Positions 18,397 through 28,719 of a DNA stretch of 44,540 nucleotides are shown here, piece after piece. The notes below the pieces were generated by a model, which searched no databases, was not told the DNA's origin, and was given only the letters and a program-made list of their open reading frames with translations. Made by a program: the position numbers and the translations under genes. The stretch comes from Tolumonas sp. (GTDB lineage Bacteria > Pseudomonadota > Gammaproteobacteria > Enterobacterales > Aeromonadaceae), in NCBI GenBank assembly GCA_003251455.1, contig QKFI01000432.1:1-44540 (forward strand). The letters are read 5' to 3'. Numbering within the stretch: position 1 is the stretch's first letter; each line of letters opens with the position of its first letter.

Positions 18397-21000
18397 ATGA
18401 TACGCGCCATTGCCCCATACATTTATAAGTATAGGTTTATGGCTCGTTTCCGCGGTTGGCTGGGAGTGATTGTCAGCCTGTTGCTATTAAGTCTTGCACT
18501 GTTTGTTCTTTATAATCTGGATCATGAATATAAATGGCATGATTTAGTTACCCACGTAAAAGAATTACCCTTATCTATTCTCGTTCTGGCGGGTCTGCTG
18601 ACTTTCGTGAACTATGGTTTATTGACGGGTTACGATTGGCTGGCACTGCGACAGGTGGGAGTGAAAGTGCCTTATCCGCGCATCGCACTCACATCTTTCA
18701 TCGGTTATACCTTCTCGAATACGTTAGGTTTTTCTTTACTGACTGGCGCATCGATTCGGTATCGTTTTTATTCAAAAGAAGGCCTCACGCCAGGACAGAT
18801 CGCAAAAGTGATCGTTTTCTGTTCCATCACTTTTTTTCTCGGTTTGTTTTTGGTTGGTGGGATAGCGCTTGCTTTAGGCGTCAAGGCATTTCCTGCCGCC
18901 TTACCACTCCCTGACTGGCTAGTGTCATCTTTTCAGGCCATCGGCGTTGGTTGTATCTCGATTGTGTTGGCTTATCTCATTTTACCGATGATCCGTCAGG
19001 AGCCTTTACGCTGGCGTCATTATGAGTGGGCATTGCCGACCTCCCGACAAGCAGTGAGCCAAATCTTGGTCGCAGCATGTGATTGGATGTTAGCCGGTGC
19101 AATATTTTATAGTCTGCTACCGTCTGATTCTGGTGTCGGTTACTGGTCTGTTCTGGCTGTTTTTGTTTCGGCAAATCTCATCGGTGTGCTTGCGCATGTG
19201 CCGGGCGGGCTTGGTATATTCGAATCAATTGTCACCGTGATGTTAAGTCCGTTTATGCTTCCTGGGCATATTCTCGGTGCCTTGATTCTTTTCCGTATTA
19301 TTTACTATCTGGTGCCATTCCTGATTAGCTTGAGCTTGTTTGTCGGGATGGAATTACTCCAGCATCGGGCTAAATTAAAGGCTTGGCTCATACCGGTACA
19401 AACGTTAAGTCCTATTCTGCCTACGTTGCTCAGTCTAGCGGTCTTTATTGTGGGTGCGGTCTTACTGTTCTCTGGTGCAACGCCTGCGGTGGGATGGCGT
19501 ATGGAGTGGTTAGCGGATATTGTACCGCTCCCCCTGATTGAAGCTTCTCATTTAGCAGGAAGTTTGATTGGTTTTGCGTTGCTCATTCTTGCGTATCGAT
19601 TACAACGACGTTCTGATTCGGCATTTATTCTGACAGCCATTCTGCTGGCTGCAGCTGCAGCATTCTCATTGATGAAGGGGTTAGACTGGGAAGAAGCCAT
19701 TCTCTCAACCTTAATTCTGATCTGCTTGTTACCTTGCCGTCATCTGTTTTATCGCAAGGGGATGCTATACAACGAGCCATTTTCCCTGAGTTGGATTTTC
19801 GCGGTTCTGGCGGTGTTAACGGGGACTTTCTGGCTGATCCTGTTCTCTTATAAGCATGTGGAATACAACCATGATCTGTGGTGGGAGTTCACTTTCCTCC
19901 ACAATGCTCCGCGTGCGATGCGAGCTGGGATGTTGGTTGCGATTGTCGCGGCTGGCTATGGCTTACACCGACTGCTCCGACCGATCCGGATGCAGCCGGA
20001 TTTACCAACACCAGATGAGCAGGAGCTGGCATTCAGGTTGGTGCAACAGTACGGTCGGACTCAAGGTTATCTCGCGTTACTGGGCGATAAATATTTGTTG
20101 TTCCATCCATCCCGGGAAGCATTCCTGATGTATGGCATGGAAGGACGCAGTTGGATTGTTTTGGGTGATCCGATTGGTCCTGAAAAATATTACGATGAAT
20201 TGCTATGGCAGTTCCGCGAACTCTGCGACAGCTATGATGCTTGGCCTGTCTTTTATGAAGTTGGTGCTGAATATCTGCCTCATTATCTTGAGCTGGGACT
20301 TTCACCGCTGAAATTAGGCGAAGAAGCGATCATCGATCTGAATACATTCACACTTGAAGGCAGCTCTCGCAAAAGTTTGCGACAAACCTATGCCAAGACC
20401 AAACGGGATGGGCTTTCATTTGCGATGATCCCCGCCGAAGAAGTTGAAGCTTGGATTCCGCAGTTACAAGCGATTTCTGATGCCTGGATGGGTGAGAAGA
20501 ATGTCCGAGAGAAGGGATTCTCGGTAGGCCGTTTCGATAAGGATTATCTGATCCGTTGTTCGTTAGCGATGGCATATAACAACGGGGAACTAGTCGGATT
20601 TGCCAACGTTTGGACGAGCGAATCAAAAACCGAATTGTCGATCGATCTTATGCGATACGATCCGGAAAAATCACCGGGTGGCGTGATGGATTTTCTGTTT
20701 ATCGAATTAATTCACTGGGGACAATCGGCCGGTTATCAAACCTTTAATCTAGGGATGGCTCCAATGTCCGGCATGGTCAAACATCCTCTGGCGCCTTACT
20801 GGAATAAATTAGGCCAGTTACTCTTTGCGAAAGGAAACCGATTTTATAACTTCCAGGGATTGCGTCGCTTTAAAGAAAAATATCAGCCACAGTGGCGGCC
20901 TTCTTATCTGGTCAGCCAAAGTGGGTTGAAATTACCTCGAATTTTGGCAAACACGGCATCGTTAATCAGCCGTGGCATGCTCGGAACTATTCGTAAATAA
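18397..21000 (+). CDS. mprF: Phosphatidylglycerol lysyltransferase-type protein MprF (flippase plus aminoacyltransferase domains); start uncertain (18397 or 18439; track uses TTG 18373)
   Basis: About 14 hydrophobic segments, then the DUF2156 domain: GRSWIVLGDPIGP, WMGEKNVREKGFSVGRFDKDYL, FANVW, SIDLMRYDPEKSPGGVMDFLF, FNLGMAPMSG, FKEKYQPQWRPSYLV. Confidence 0.92.
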   Translation: MIRAIAPYIYKYRFMARFRGWLGVIVSLLLLSLALFVLYNLDHEYKWHDLVTHVKELPLSILVLAGLLTFVNYGLLTGYDWLALRQVGVKVPYPRIALTSFIGYTFSNTLGFSLLTGASIRYRFYSKEGLTPGQIAKVIVFCSITFFLGLFLVGGIALALGVKAFPAALPLPDWLVSSFQAIGVGCISIVLAYLILPMIRQEPLRWRHYEWALPTSRQAVSQILVAACDWMLAGAIFYSLLPSDSGVGYWSVLAVFVSANLIGVLAHVPGGLGIFESIVTVMLSPFMLPGHILGALILFRIIYYLVPFLISLSLFVGMELLQHRAKLKAWLIPVQTLSPILPTLLSLAVFIVGAVLLFSGATPAVGWRMEWLADIVPLPLIEASHLAGSLIGFALLILAYRLQRRSDSAFILTAILLAAAAAFSLMKGLDWEEAILSTLILICLLPCRHLFYRKGMLYNEPFSLSWIFAVLAVLTGTFWLILFSYKHVEYNHDLWWEFTFLHNAPRAMRAGMLVAIVAAGYGLHRLLRPIRMQPDLPTPDEQELAFRLVQQYGRTQGYLALLGDKYLLFHPSREAFLMYGMEGRSWIVLGDPIGPEKYYDELLWQFRELCDSYDAWPVFYEVGAEYLPHYLELGLSPLKLGEEAIIDLNTFTLEGSSRKSLRQTYAKTKRDGLSFAMIPAEEVEAWIPQLQAISDAWMGEKNVREKGFSVGRFDKDYLIRCSLAMAYNNGELVGFANVWTSESKTELSIDLMRYDPEKSPGGVMDFLFIELIHWGQSAGYQTFNLGMAPMSGMVKHPLAPYWNKLGQLLFAKGNRFYNFQGLRRFKEKYQPQWRPSYLVSQSGLKLPRILANTASLISRGMLGTIRK

Positions 21001-21018
21001 CCTGATGAGTGAAATGCT

Positions 21019-21756
21019 ATGAAGTATCGTTGGTATCAGGCAGTTGGTGCTGTTATGGCCTTGCTGATCAGTTATGCCGGGTTCGCTGCGAATACACCGG
21101 TGGATGATTTACAACTCGACTTATTGCCAATCGCCAAACCAAAACAAGCCGATCAGAATAAACCATTCGTAGTTTTCATGACGGGTGATGGTGGATGGGC
21201 GGAATTGGATAAACGCGTCTCTGGCCATATGGTGAGTCAGGGGATGCCTGTAGTGGGGTGGAGTACACTGACGTATTTCTGGAAAGAAAAAACGCCTGAC
21301 CAGACAACGAAGGATTTGGTTCGAATTCTTGATTATTACTCGAAACAATGGCATCGCAACCGCGTACTGTTGATCGGTTATTCATTTGGCGCGGAAATCG
21401 TTCCATTTGTTATTAATCGATTGCCTGTCGAATATCGCAATATGGTTGTCGGTGGTGCGATGTTTGTACCCTCAACCAGCTCTGATTTCGTGATCCACGT
21501 TTCGGATTGGGTGAGTAATGGGAGTCAGGGGAAATATCCGACGTTACCGGAAGTACAACAGATCCATGATGTTCCGTTGCTTTGCCTTTATAGCGAACGA
21601 GAAGATGATGATCTGTGCCCGATATTAAGTAAACAGCCGAATGTCACTGTCACGCAACTGACTGGCGGGCATAATTTCGGGAAACAATATTCTCTGGTAT
21701 CCAAACAGATTCTGACATCACTGGCGTCAGCGATCGCGCCTAAAAAAGCACAATGA
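21019..21756 (+). CDS. AcvB/VirJ-family periplasmic alpha/beta-hydrolase (candidate lysyl-phosphatidylglycerol hydrolase)
   Basis: Signal peptide; FVVFMTGDGGWAELDKRVSGHMVSQGMPVVGWSTLTYFW and LLIGYSFGAEIVPF are VirJ/AcvB signatures; 18 bp downstream of mprF. Confidence 0.88.
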   Translation: MKYRWYQAVGAVMALLISYAGFAANTPVDDLQLDLLPIAKPKQADQNKPFVVFMTGDGGWAELDKRVSGHMVSQGMPVVGWSTLTYFWKEKTPDQTTKDLVRILDYYSKQWHRNRVLLIGYSFGAEIVPFVINRLPVEYRNMVVGGAMFVPSTSSDFVIHVSDWVSNGSQGKYPTLPEVQQIHDVPLLCLYSEREDDDLCPILSKQPNVTVTQLTGGHNFGKQYSLVSKQILTSLASAIAPKKAQ

Positions 21757-21764
21757 ACGATGAC

Positions 21765-21795
21765 GCAGGGAAACAGTCAAAACCTGTTTCCCTGC
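21765..21795. terminator. Hairpin between convergent acvB-like and M48 genes
   Basis: GCAGGGAAACAG-tcaaaac-CTGTTTCCCTGC, perfect 12-bp stem; weak T-tract. Confidence 0.65.
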
Positions 21796-21798
21796 AAC

Positions 21799-23775
21799 TT
21801 AATGAGCCCAGATATTGGGTGGTGGCAACGGACAATCCAGACAGTACGCCATCATCTGAAACAGACCTGCTTCTTCCTTTCGTATCACGCCATCTGATTC
21901 AATTGCCTGAATGATGATTTGCAGTATATTGCAGCGCAGCGAAAGCGACGCTTGTTGCAATTGATCTAAGGCTTCATCCAGTTGCGTAATATCTGGTGTC
22001 GGCATCAGTTTCAGATTGAATCCAGCGACTGCAGGGTGTTTGAGATAGGCTGCAAATCTGTTTTCTGTGCTATCACTTTCATCCAGATAGGCCAGATAAC
22101 TTAAAAACACGTTCAGGCTCGGCAAGAGTGATTCAACTGTTGATGCCCGAATTTTTGCACTGGTAGTAATGCCAAAATGTGGATGGAGTTGATGATTCAG
22201 CATCCGGTAGGTCAGCCATTCCTCGATGGATTGCTGATCATCGGCCTGAATCAGTGACCAAATTTGCTGATGGAATTCCGTAAACTGTTCTGGCGTCATT
22301 TCTTTAAGCGCAGGAATAGCCAGTTCAATGAGCGCAAATTGAAGACCATTCGGGATCGAGTATTTCATCAACGCTTTCACCTGCGTATACGCACTACCTA
22401 ACAGCATTCGTTGTTTCGCGGCGGTTTCTGGCTGCGTTGATATCAGCAGACGATACATCAGAAAGCGGGCATCAAATGCTGAACGAGCGGCTTTAATCAG
22501 TGGTGAGGGAATACGAGGTAACCATTCAGAAGGGCTGGTGATATCGTAAACCCAGACTTTATCGTTCTTTTGGGGAGGCGGATTAAAGTCGTCAGGTGTG
22601 ACTCTTTTTATTTCTGGCTGATGATCGTTCACGCGGGGTAACCAACCCGTACTGGCCAATACGGCTCCAACCAATTCTGGATGCTGTTGTATTTCCTGCG
22701 ATAAATGGTTTGCCGTAAATGCTGGTGAAACAGGTTGGTCAGCTTCCGGCACAGGTTGCATTGCATTGGTATAACGACCATCCCAATCCGGATCCAGTCG
22801 CGAGATCCGTTCTGAGAGTGGTGGATGTGTCGCGAGCCAGCCGCGGAAGTTTTCAGTCAGCCCCTGAGAAAAAAACAAGTGACCAAAAGTCGAAGCTTGT
22901 GGATGGAACACCAGCGATGAATAACGGAAACCACCCACTTTTTTCAGTGCACTCGCTAATGGTGCCGCATAGCGGGTAAATTGAACGGCCGATGCATCAG
23001 CCAGAAACTCGCGTTGCCGGTTCAAGGCAGCTTTCATGATTTTTCCCCAAACCGTTCCAATCACGCCAAGAAGCATGAGAAAAAAACCGAATAAAGGAAT
23101 GGCACTACTGCTTTTATTATTTCTGGAGGAAGAAAACGAGCGTCGCCGCCCCGAGGTGTTCGCGAGCCAGCGACCGACTTCACCGATAAACATCAGACTA
23201 CCAATTAAGGCAGCTAGTTGCTGGTTGAGACGAATATCGCCATTTACGATATGACTGAACTCATGGGCGATCACCCCTTGTAGTTCATCTCTCGTCAGGT
23301 AGGTCATTGCACCCTGCGTGACGACGACCACAGCATCATTCACGCTCATTCCCGCGGCAAAGGCATTGATCCCCGGCTCTTCATCAAGAATATAAATACT
23401 GGGGATCGGGATACCTGCGGCGAGTCCGATTTCTTCCACAATATTCCGAAGTCGGCGCTCATTGGGGTGAGATGTACTCGCGGCGATATAACGCGCACCG
23501 AGGGTTTCTGCCACAATGCGACCGCCTCGACACAGATTGGTATATTTCAGCACCGCAATGGCGAGTAATGTCAGAAACAGAATCGCGTTCCCAACCACAT
23601 ACCATCGCCAAAGGGTCGAGTCGGTTTGGATTAAATGTGTCTGGTCAGTGATCTGCCATAACAGAAGTCCGGCCAACGACAGGCCGGCGGAAAGTAGAAG
23701 CAGACCAATAAAAAACAGAGCCAGAAAACGGAAACTGAGTTTTTTCGCCTGATCCTGATGGCGGTAAAAATCCAT
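21799..23775 (-). CDS. M48-family membrane metalloprotease (HtpX-like N-terminal domain) with extended C-terminal region
   Basis: LQGVIAHEFSHIVNGDIRLN (HExxH), AALNRQREFLADASAVQFTR; paired with lemA. Confidence 0.9.
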   Translation of the reverse strand: MDFYRHQDQAKKLSFRFLALFFIGLLLLSAGLSLAGLLLWQITDQTHLIQTDSTLWRWYVVGNAILFLTLLAIAVLKYTNLCRGGRIVAETLGARYIAASTSHPNERRLRNIVEEIGLAAGIPIPSIYILDEEPGINAFAAGMSVNDAVVVVTQGAMTYLTRDELQGVIAHEFSHIVNGDIRLNQQLAALIGSLMFIGEVGRWLANTSGRRRSFSSSRNNKSSSAIPLFGFFLMLLGVIGTVWGKIMKAALNRQREFLADASAVQFTRYAAPLASALKKVGGFRYSSLVFHPQASTFGHLFFSQGLTENFRGWLATHPPLSERISRLDPDWDGRYTNAMQPVPEADQPVSPAFTANHLSQEIQQHPELVGAVLASTGWLPRVNDHQPEIKRVTPDDFNPPPQKNDKVWVYDITSPSEWLPRIPSPLIKAARSAFDARFLMYRLLISTQPETAAKQRMLLGSAYTQVKALMKYSIPNGLQFALIELAIPALKEMTPEQFTEFHQQIWSLIQADDQQSIEEWLTYRMLNHQLHPHFGITTSAKIRASTVESLLPSLNVFLSYLAYLDESDSTENRFAAYLKHPAVAGFNLKLMPTPDITQLDEALDQLQQASLSLRCNILQIIIQAIESDGVIRKEEAGLFQMMAYCLDCPLPPPNIWAH

Positions 23776-23786
23776 AGATGTTTAAC

Positions 23787-24380
23787 TCAGAAGCTGACTT
23801 TTGGTGTCTGGTGATAGGTTTCCGGATTCTCAATTTCCAGCAGACTGGCATCTGCTGTGTGGCCAAATCGGGAGGCAATCAGGTTATTCGGAAACTGATT
23901 GCGATAAATGTTATACGCGGTGACGCTGTCATTGAATCCCTGTCGGGCAAATGCGACGCGATTTTCCGTGGCGGTGATTTCTTCCGTAAGCTGCAACATG
24001 TTTTCGTTGGCTTTCAGCTCAGGGTAAGCCTCAATCTGAATGTTCAGACCATTTAATGCGCCGAGTAACTGTTTCTCTGCAGCAGCCAATTGATGCATCG
24101 CAGCGGGGTTGCCAGGAGCTGCGGCAGCAGCTTTTAATCCTGCCAGTGCAGCATTACGCGCTTCTGTCACTGCGGTTAACGTCTGGCTTTCATGTTTCAG
24201 GTAACCTTTCGCGGTTTCCACAAGATTCGGGATCAGGTCATAACGGCGTTTTAGCTGTACCTCAATCTGTGCGAAACCATTTTGATAGCGACCTTTCAGC
24301 GCAACCAGTTGGTTATAAATTGAAACACCCCAAAAAATGAGGATGAGTAGCAGTACAACAAAAATGATAAATCCGGTCAT
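23787..24380 (-). CDS. lemA: LemA family protein
   Basis: GVSIYNQLVALKGRYQNGFAQIEVQLKRRYDLIPNLVETAKGYLKHE, ARQGFNDSVTAYNIYRNQFPNNLIASRFG. Confidence 0.96.
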   Translation of the reverse strand: MTGFIIFVVLLLILIFWGVSIYNQLVALKGRYQNGFAQIEVQLKRRYDLIPNLVETAKGYLKHESQTLTAVTEARNAALAGLKAAAAAPGNPAAMHQLAAAEKQLLGALNGLNIQIEAYPELKANENMLQLTEEITATENRVAFARQGFNDSVTAYNIYRNQFPNNLIASRFGHTADASLLEIENPETYHQTPKVSF

Positions 24381-24477
24381 GATGAGTCCTTATCCTGAAA
24401 TCCTTTGTTTAGTGTAATGCACTGATTGTTTCTTCACAGTGACATAAGATGCAGGTTTTTCAAGTCCTTGGGACTGA

Positions 24478-26667
24478 TTAAAGTGCTTCCAGTCGGGCAT
24501 ATGCGACAACCAGCCATTTTGAACCAACATCTGCAAAGTTTACCTGAACGCGACTTTGTGGGCCGACGCCTTCATAGTTTAAAACAATGCCTTCCCCGAA
24601 TTTCGGATGTAACACGCGTTGACCCAGCTTAAATCCAGTGCTTTCAAAACTATCCTGTTGTTTGTCGTGACTGAACCGGCCCTGAACTGGCGTTGTGTTC
24701 TGCCAGCTAACCTGTGTTCTTAAACGTACCTCTTCCAGACATTCGTTTGGTAGCTCTTTTAGAAAACGGCTCGGACGGTTATAGCTTTCTTTACCGTATA
24801 AACGACGACTTTCGGCATGGGTCATGTAAAGTTTTTCCATCGCGCGGGTCATACCGACATAACACAGGCGACGTTCTTCTTCGAGACGGCCGGGTTCTTC
24901 TGCACTTTGTAAACTAGGGAACATGCCTTCTTCGACACCCACAATAAAGACCAGCGGAAATTCCAGACCTTTGGCACTATGTAATGTCATCAGTTGGACG
25001 GCTTCTTCAAATTCGTCAGCTTGTCGTTCACCTGACTCAAGAGTGGCATGTGCAAGAAATGCAGTCAGTGGTGACATATCCAGATATTCTTCATCCGGGC
25101 GGAATAAGCGGGTCGCATTCACCAATTCCTCAAGGTTTTCTATCCGGGACTGACCTTTTTCACCTTTCTCATTTTCGTAGTAGGTCCAAAGTCCGGATTG
25201 ACGAATGACCCGATCGACTTGCACGTGTAATGGTAGTTCTTCGGTATCGGTTTCCAGTTGATTCATCAAGGCCAGAAAATTGCGAACCGCGGTCGCTGCC
25301 CGACCTGCCAGAACACTTTCTTCACAAAGCTGCCATGCAGCTTGCCACATGTTGATGCCTCTGTCCCGGGCTGCTTCGCGGACTAACCCCAAAGTTCGAT
25401 CACCAATGCCGCGTGTTGGTGTATTTACAACTCGCTCAAAAGAAGCGTCATCACCCCGATTATTCACAAGGCGTAAGTAGGCCAATGCATCTTTGATTTC
25501 CTGACGTTCAAAGAAACGTAACCCGCCATAGATCCGGTAGGGGAGTTGTTCCTGCATCAGGGCTTCTTCCAGAATACGGGACTGCGCGTTATTCCGATAA
25601 AGAATTGCAGCATCCAGCAGGCTGTTTCCCTGTTCACGCCAGGCTTTCAGTTTCGACACGATAAAGCGGGCTTCATCAATTTCGTTATAAGCCGCATACA
25701 CAGAAATCGGTTCGCCAGCGGAACCATCCGTCCACAATTCTTTCCCCAGTCGATCTGCGTTATTAGCGATCAACTGGTTGGCGGCTTTCAGGATCGTGCT
25801 GGTGGAGCGATAGTTTTGTTCTAAACGGATAGTTTGCACATCCTGAAAATCAGTCATGAACCGTTGGATATTTTCCACACGGGCACCACGCCAGCCATAG
25901 ATAGACTGGTCGTCATCACCCACTATCATGACTTTGCTGCTGTCTCCGGCCAGCAGACGGATCCACGCATACTGGATGCCGTTGGTATCCTGAAATTCGT
26001 CGACCAGAATATGGCGGAAGCGTTGCTGATAATGTTCCAGCAAATGCGGTTTATTCAGCCAGAGCTCATGGGCTCGTAGCAGCAGTTCCGCAAAATCGAC
26101 AAGACCGGCACGGTCACAGGTTTCCTGATAGGCGGTGTAGAGTTTTTTGTATGTGCTGGTGACCGGATCAAACGCATCCAAATGGTGAGGACGTAAACCT
26201 TCGTCTTTTTTACCGTTGATGAAACCTGCAACTGCACGAGGTACCCACTGTTTTTCATCCAGATTCATATTTCGCAGAATGCGTTTAATCAACCGGAGCT
26301 GATCATCACTGTCGATGATTTGAAAATCCTCGGGCAGATTTGCATCAAGGGGATGCGCACGCAGCAGACGATGTGCCAAGCCGTGGAAGGTGCCAATCCA
26401 CATACCGCCACGACCATAACCCAGATTACTATCCAATAATTTTTCAATACGCCCACGCATTTCGGCTGCGGCTTTATTCGTGAAGGTCACGGCAAGAATG
26501 TTGTGTGGGGAGACCTGTTCGACCTGAAGCAGCCATGCAATCCGGTGCACCAATACGCGTGTCTTGCCGCTCCCGGCGCCAGCCAGTACAAGCATATTTT
26601 GTAAGGGTGCAGCGACAACATCGCGTTGTTTGTCATTAAGACCATCGAGCAGGTAGGAGATATCCAT
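24478..26667 (-). CDS. uvrD: DNA helicase II UvrD
   Basis: 729 aa; MDISYLLDGLNDKQRDVVAAPLQNMLVLAGAGSGKTRVLVHRIAWL, VDEFQDTN, GDDDQSIYGWRGA, QLMTLHSAKGLEFP, C-terminal GEGIVLNYEGVGPQSRVQVNF. Confidence 0.97.
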   Translation of the reverse strand: MDISYLLDGLNDKQRDVVAAPLQNMLVLAGAGSGKTRVLVHRIAWLLQVEQVSPHNILAVTFTNKAAAEMRGRIEKLLDSNLGYGRGGMWIGTFHGLAHRLLRAHPLDANLPEDFQIIDSDDQLRLIKRILRNMNLDEKQWVPRAVAGFINGKKDEGLRPHHLDAFDPVTSTYKKLYTAYQETCDRAGLVDFAELLLRAHELWLNKPHLLEHYQQRFRHILVDEFQDTNGIQYAWIRLLAGDSSKVMIVGDDDQSIYGWRGARVENIQRFMTDFQDVQTIRLEQNYRSTSTILKAANQLIANNADRLGKELWTDGSAGEPISVYAAYNEIDEARFIVSKLKAWREQGNSLLDAAILYRNNAQSRILEEALMQEQLPYRIYGGLRFFERQEIKDALAYLRLVNNRGDDASFERVVNTPTRGIGDRTLGLVREAARDRGINMWQAAWQLCEESVLAGRAATAVRNFLALMNQLETDTEELPLHVQVDRVIRQSGLWTYYENEKGEKGQSRIENLEELVNATRLFRPDEEYLDMSPLTAFLAHATLESGERQADEFEEAVQLMTLHSAKGLEFPLVFIVGVEEGMFPSLQSAEEPGRLEEERRLCYVGMTRAMEKLYMTHAESRRLYGKESYNRPSRFLKELPNECLEEVRLRTQVSWQNTTPVQGRFSHDKQQDSFESTGFKLGQRVLHPKFGEGIVLNYEGVGPQSRVQVNFADVGSKWLVVAYARLEAL

Positions 26668-26698
26668 TACGACCCCAAAGCATTTACACCGAAAGGAG

Positions 26699-26714
26699 GT
26701 GTATTTTTATACAG
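26699..26714 (-). promoter_or_regulatory. Candidate LexA (SOS) box upstream of uvrD
   Basis: Minus strand CTGTATAAAAATACAC (one mismatch to CTGT-N8-ACAG), 32 bp upstream of the uvrD ATG. Confidence 0.5.
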
Positions 26715-26796
26715 TGGGTTGATTATACCTGTGAATCTATGGAACCCCAATACACATCGAAAGCCCAATAAATATCAATGGAAGCCTGAAAAAGAA

Positions 26797-26818
26797 AAAC
26801 CGGCAAAAATGCCGGTTT
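26797..26818 (-). terminator. Intrinsic terminator after kup
   Basis: AAACCGGCatttttGCCGGTTTTTC on the minus strand. Confidence 0.85.
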
Positions 26819-26832
26819 GAATGATATGTTTT

Positions 26833-28701
26833 TTATACTTCGACCTGTACACCCATTTCCACAACCCTGTCTGCAGGGATATGGATGAAATCGTTTGTGC
26901 GTAAGGAGTTTTTGCTCAACCAGATAAACAATGCAGCGCGTAACTTCGCCAGTATTGAACGTTTTGATGGCAGCAGCGTTTCGCGTGACAGGAAGAAGGT
27001 GGTGTTATTCAGATTGAAGTTCATACCGTGAATCGCACAATGACGGAACAGGTCATACACATCCGGTGTTTCATGGAAACCATACGTTGCTGCAATCCGC
27101 CAGATATTCGGCGATAGCGATTCAATCTTGATATGGTTTTCAGCATCGACGTAGGGAATATCCTGCGTCCGGATGGTCATCAGGGCAATGCGTTCATGCA
27201 GTACATGGTTATGATTCAGATTATGCAGTAAGGCGTGAGGGATACCCTGTTGGGTTCGGGACAGATAAATTGCGGTTCCCGGTACTTTTAGTGGCTCTTC
27301 TTTTTCAACTTTTGAGACGAAACTTTCCAACGGCATGCTCATACGACTCAGCTGACGCAAGAGCTGGAAACGCTCCCATTTCCAGGTCACCATGACCAAA
27401 AACATGATGGCTCCCAGTGTCACCGGTAACCAACCGCCAGCAAGCAGTTTGGTTACATTCGCTGAAAAAAGTGGTACGTCGATGCAGAGTAATACAATCA
27501 GAATCATTTTGACGATTCGGCGTGGCCAATCCCAGTTGTGACGGGCAACCGTACAGACCAGAATTGAGGTAATCACCATCGTCCCGGTAACGGCAATCCC
27601 GTATGCTGCGGCCAGGTTACTGGACGCCCGGAAGATCAAAACCACGACAAGGACTGCAATAAACAGGGTCCAGTTTACAAACGGGATATAGATCTGACCT
27701 GCTTCCGATTCTGAGGTATGCAGGATATTCATACCGGGCAAATAACCCAGTCGGATAGCCTGTCTGGTGAGAGAAAACACCCCGGAAATCACTGCCTGCG
27801 ATGCAATAACAGTCGCGGCTGTTGAGAGCAATACCAACGGGAACACCAGCCAATCAGGTGCGAGATTAAAGAAAGGGTTTTCGATGGCTTTTGGATTGGT
27901 CAGGATCAATGCACCCTGACCAAAGTAGTTCAGGATCAGTGCTGGTAAGGCCACACTAAACCAGGCTAGTTGGATAGGGAATTTACCAAAGTGACCCATA
28001 TCCGCATATAAAGCTTCTACGCCTGTAATTGCAAGTACGACTGAGCCAAGCGAAATGAATGCGACTAATTTATGATCAAGGAAAAATTGGATTGCCCAGT
28101 GCGGATGGATTGCGGCCAGCACTTGAGGATGTTTGATGATGCTGATTAACCCTAAAATGGCGAGGGTCGAGAACCACACCAACATGACTGGGCCGAAGAA
28201 TTTCCCGACATTACCGGTGCCATGTTTCTGAATAAAAAACAGTGCGGTTAAGACGCCGATTGCTGCTGGCAGTATGTAGGCTGTGAGCGCTGGTGTTGCG
28301 ACACTCAAGCCCTCTAATGCCGAAAGAACTGACATGGCTGGTGTAATGACCACTTCACCATAGAAAAATCCACCGCCAATCAATCCCAGAACCAGCAATG
28401 CCGTTGTTGTTCCTGCATAGGTATTACGACCTGCCAGAGACATGAGTGTCAAAATTCCACCTTCACCCCGGTTATCTGCACGCAGTACAAATGCCAGATA
28501 TTTTACGGATACCACCAGAATTAACGCCCAGAAAATCAATGATAAAAAACCGAATACAACCGGTTGAGTCGGAGGCAGACCAATGTGTGGGGAAAAACAC
28601 TCTTTAAATGTATATAACGGGCTGGTGCCGATGTCGCCGTATACAACGCCAATCGCTGCCAACGTGACCGTCAGCAGCGGTTGTTTCTGATGAGAAGACA
28701 T
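26833..28701 (-). CDS. kup: K+ uptake transporter Kup
   Basis: 622 aa; [72 protein letters not shown]. Confidence 0.97.
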   Translation of the reverse strand: MSSHQKQPLLTVTLAAIGVVYGDIGTSPLYTFKECFSPHIGLPPTQPVVFGFLSLIFWALILVVSVKYLAFVLRADNRGEGGILTLMSLAGRNTYAGTTTALLVLGLIGGGFFYGEVVITPAMSVLSALEGLSVATPALTAYILPAAIGVLTALFFIQKHGTGNVGKFFGPVMLVWFSTLAILGLISIIKHPQVLAAIHPHWAIQFFLDHKLVAFISLGSVVLAITGVEALYADMGHFGKFPIQLAWFSVALPALILNYFGQGALILTNPKAIENPFFNLAPDWLVFPLVLLSTAATVIASQAVISGVFSLTRQAIRLGYLPGMNILHTSESEAGQIYIPFVNWTLFIAVLVVVLIFRASSNLAAAYGIAVTGTMVITSILVCTVARHNWDWPRRIVKMILIVLLCIDVPLFSANVTKLLAGGWLPVTLGAIMFLVMVTWKWERFQLLRQLSRMSMPLESFVSKVEKEEPLKVPGTAIYLSRTQQGIPHALLHNLNHNHVLHERIALMTIRTQDIPYVDAENHIKIESLSPNIWRIAATYGFHETPDVYDLFRHCAIHGMNFNLNNTTFFLSRETLLPSKRSILAKLRAALFIWLSKNSLRTNDFIHIPADRVVEMGVQVEV

Positions 28702-28719
28702 AGAAATCCTGGGCAGTGA

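Noticed and set aside
24450-24470. AGTCCttgGGACT as the uvrD terminator
   Set aside because: Only a 5-bp stem with a poor T-tract; not supported.
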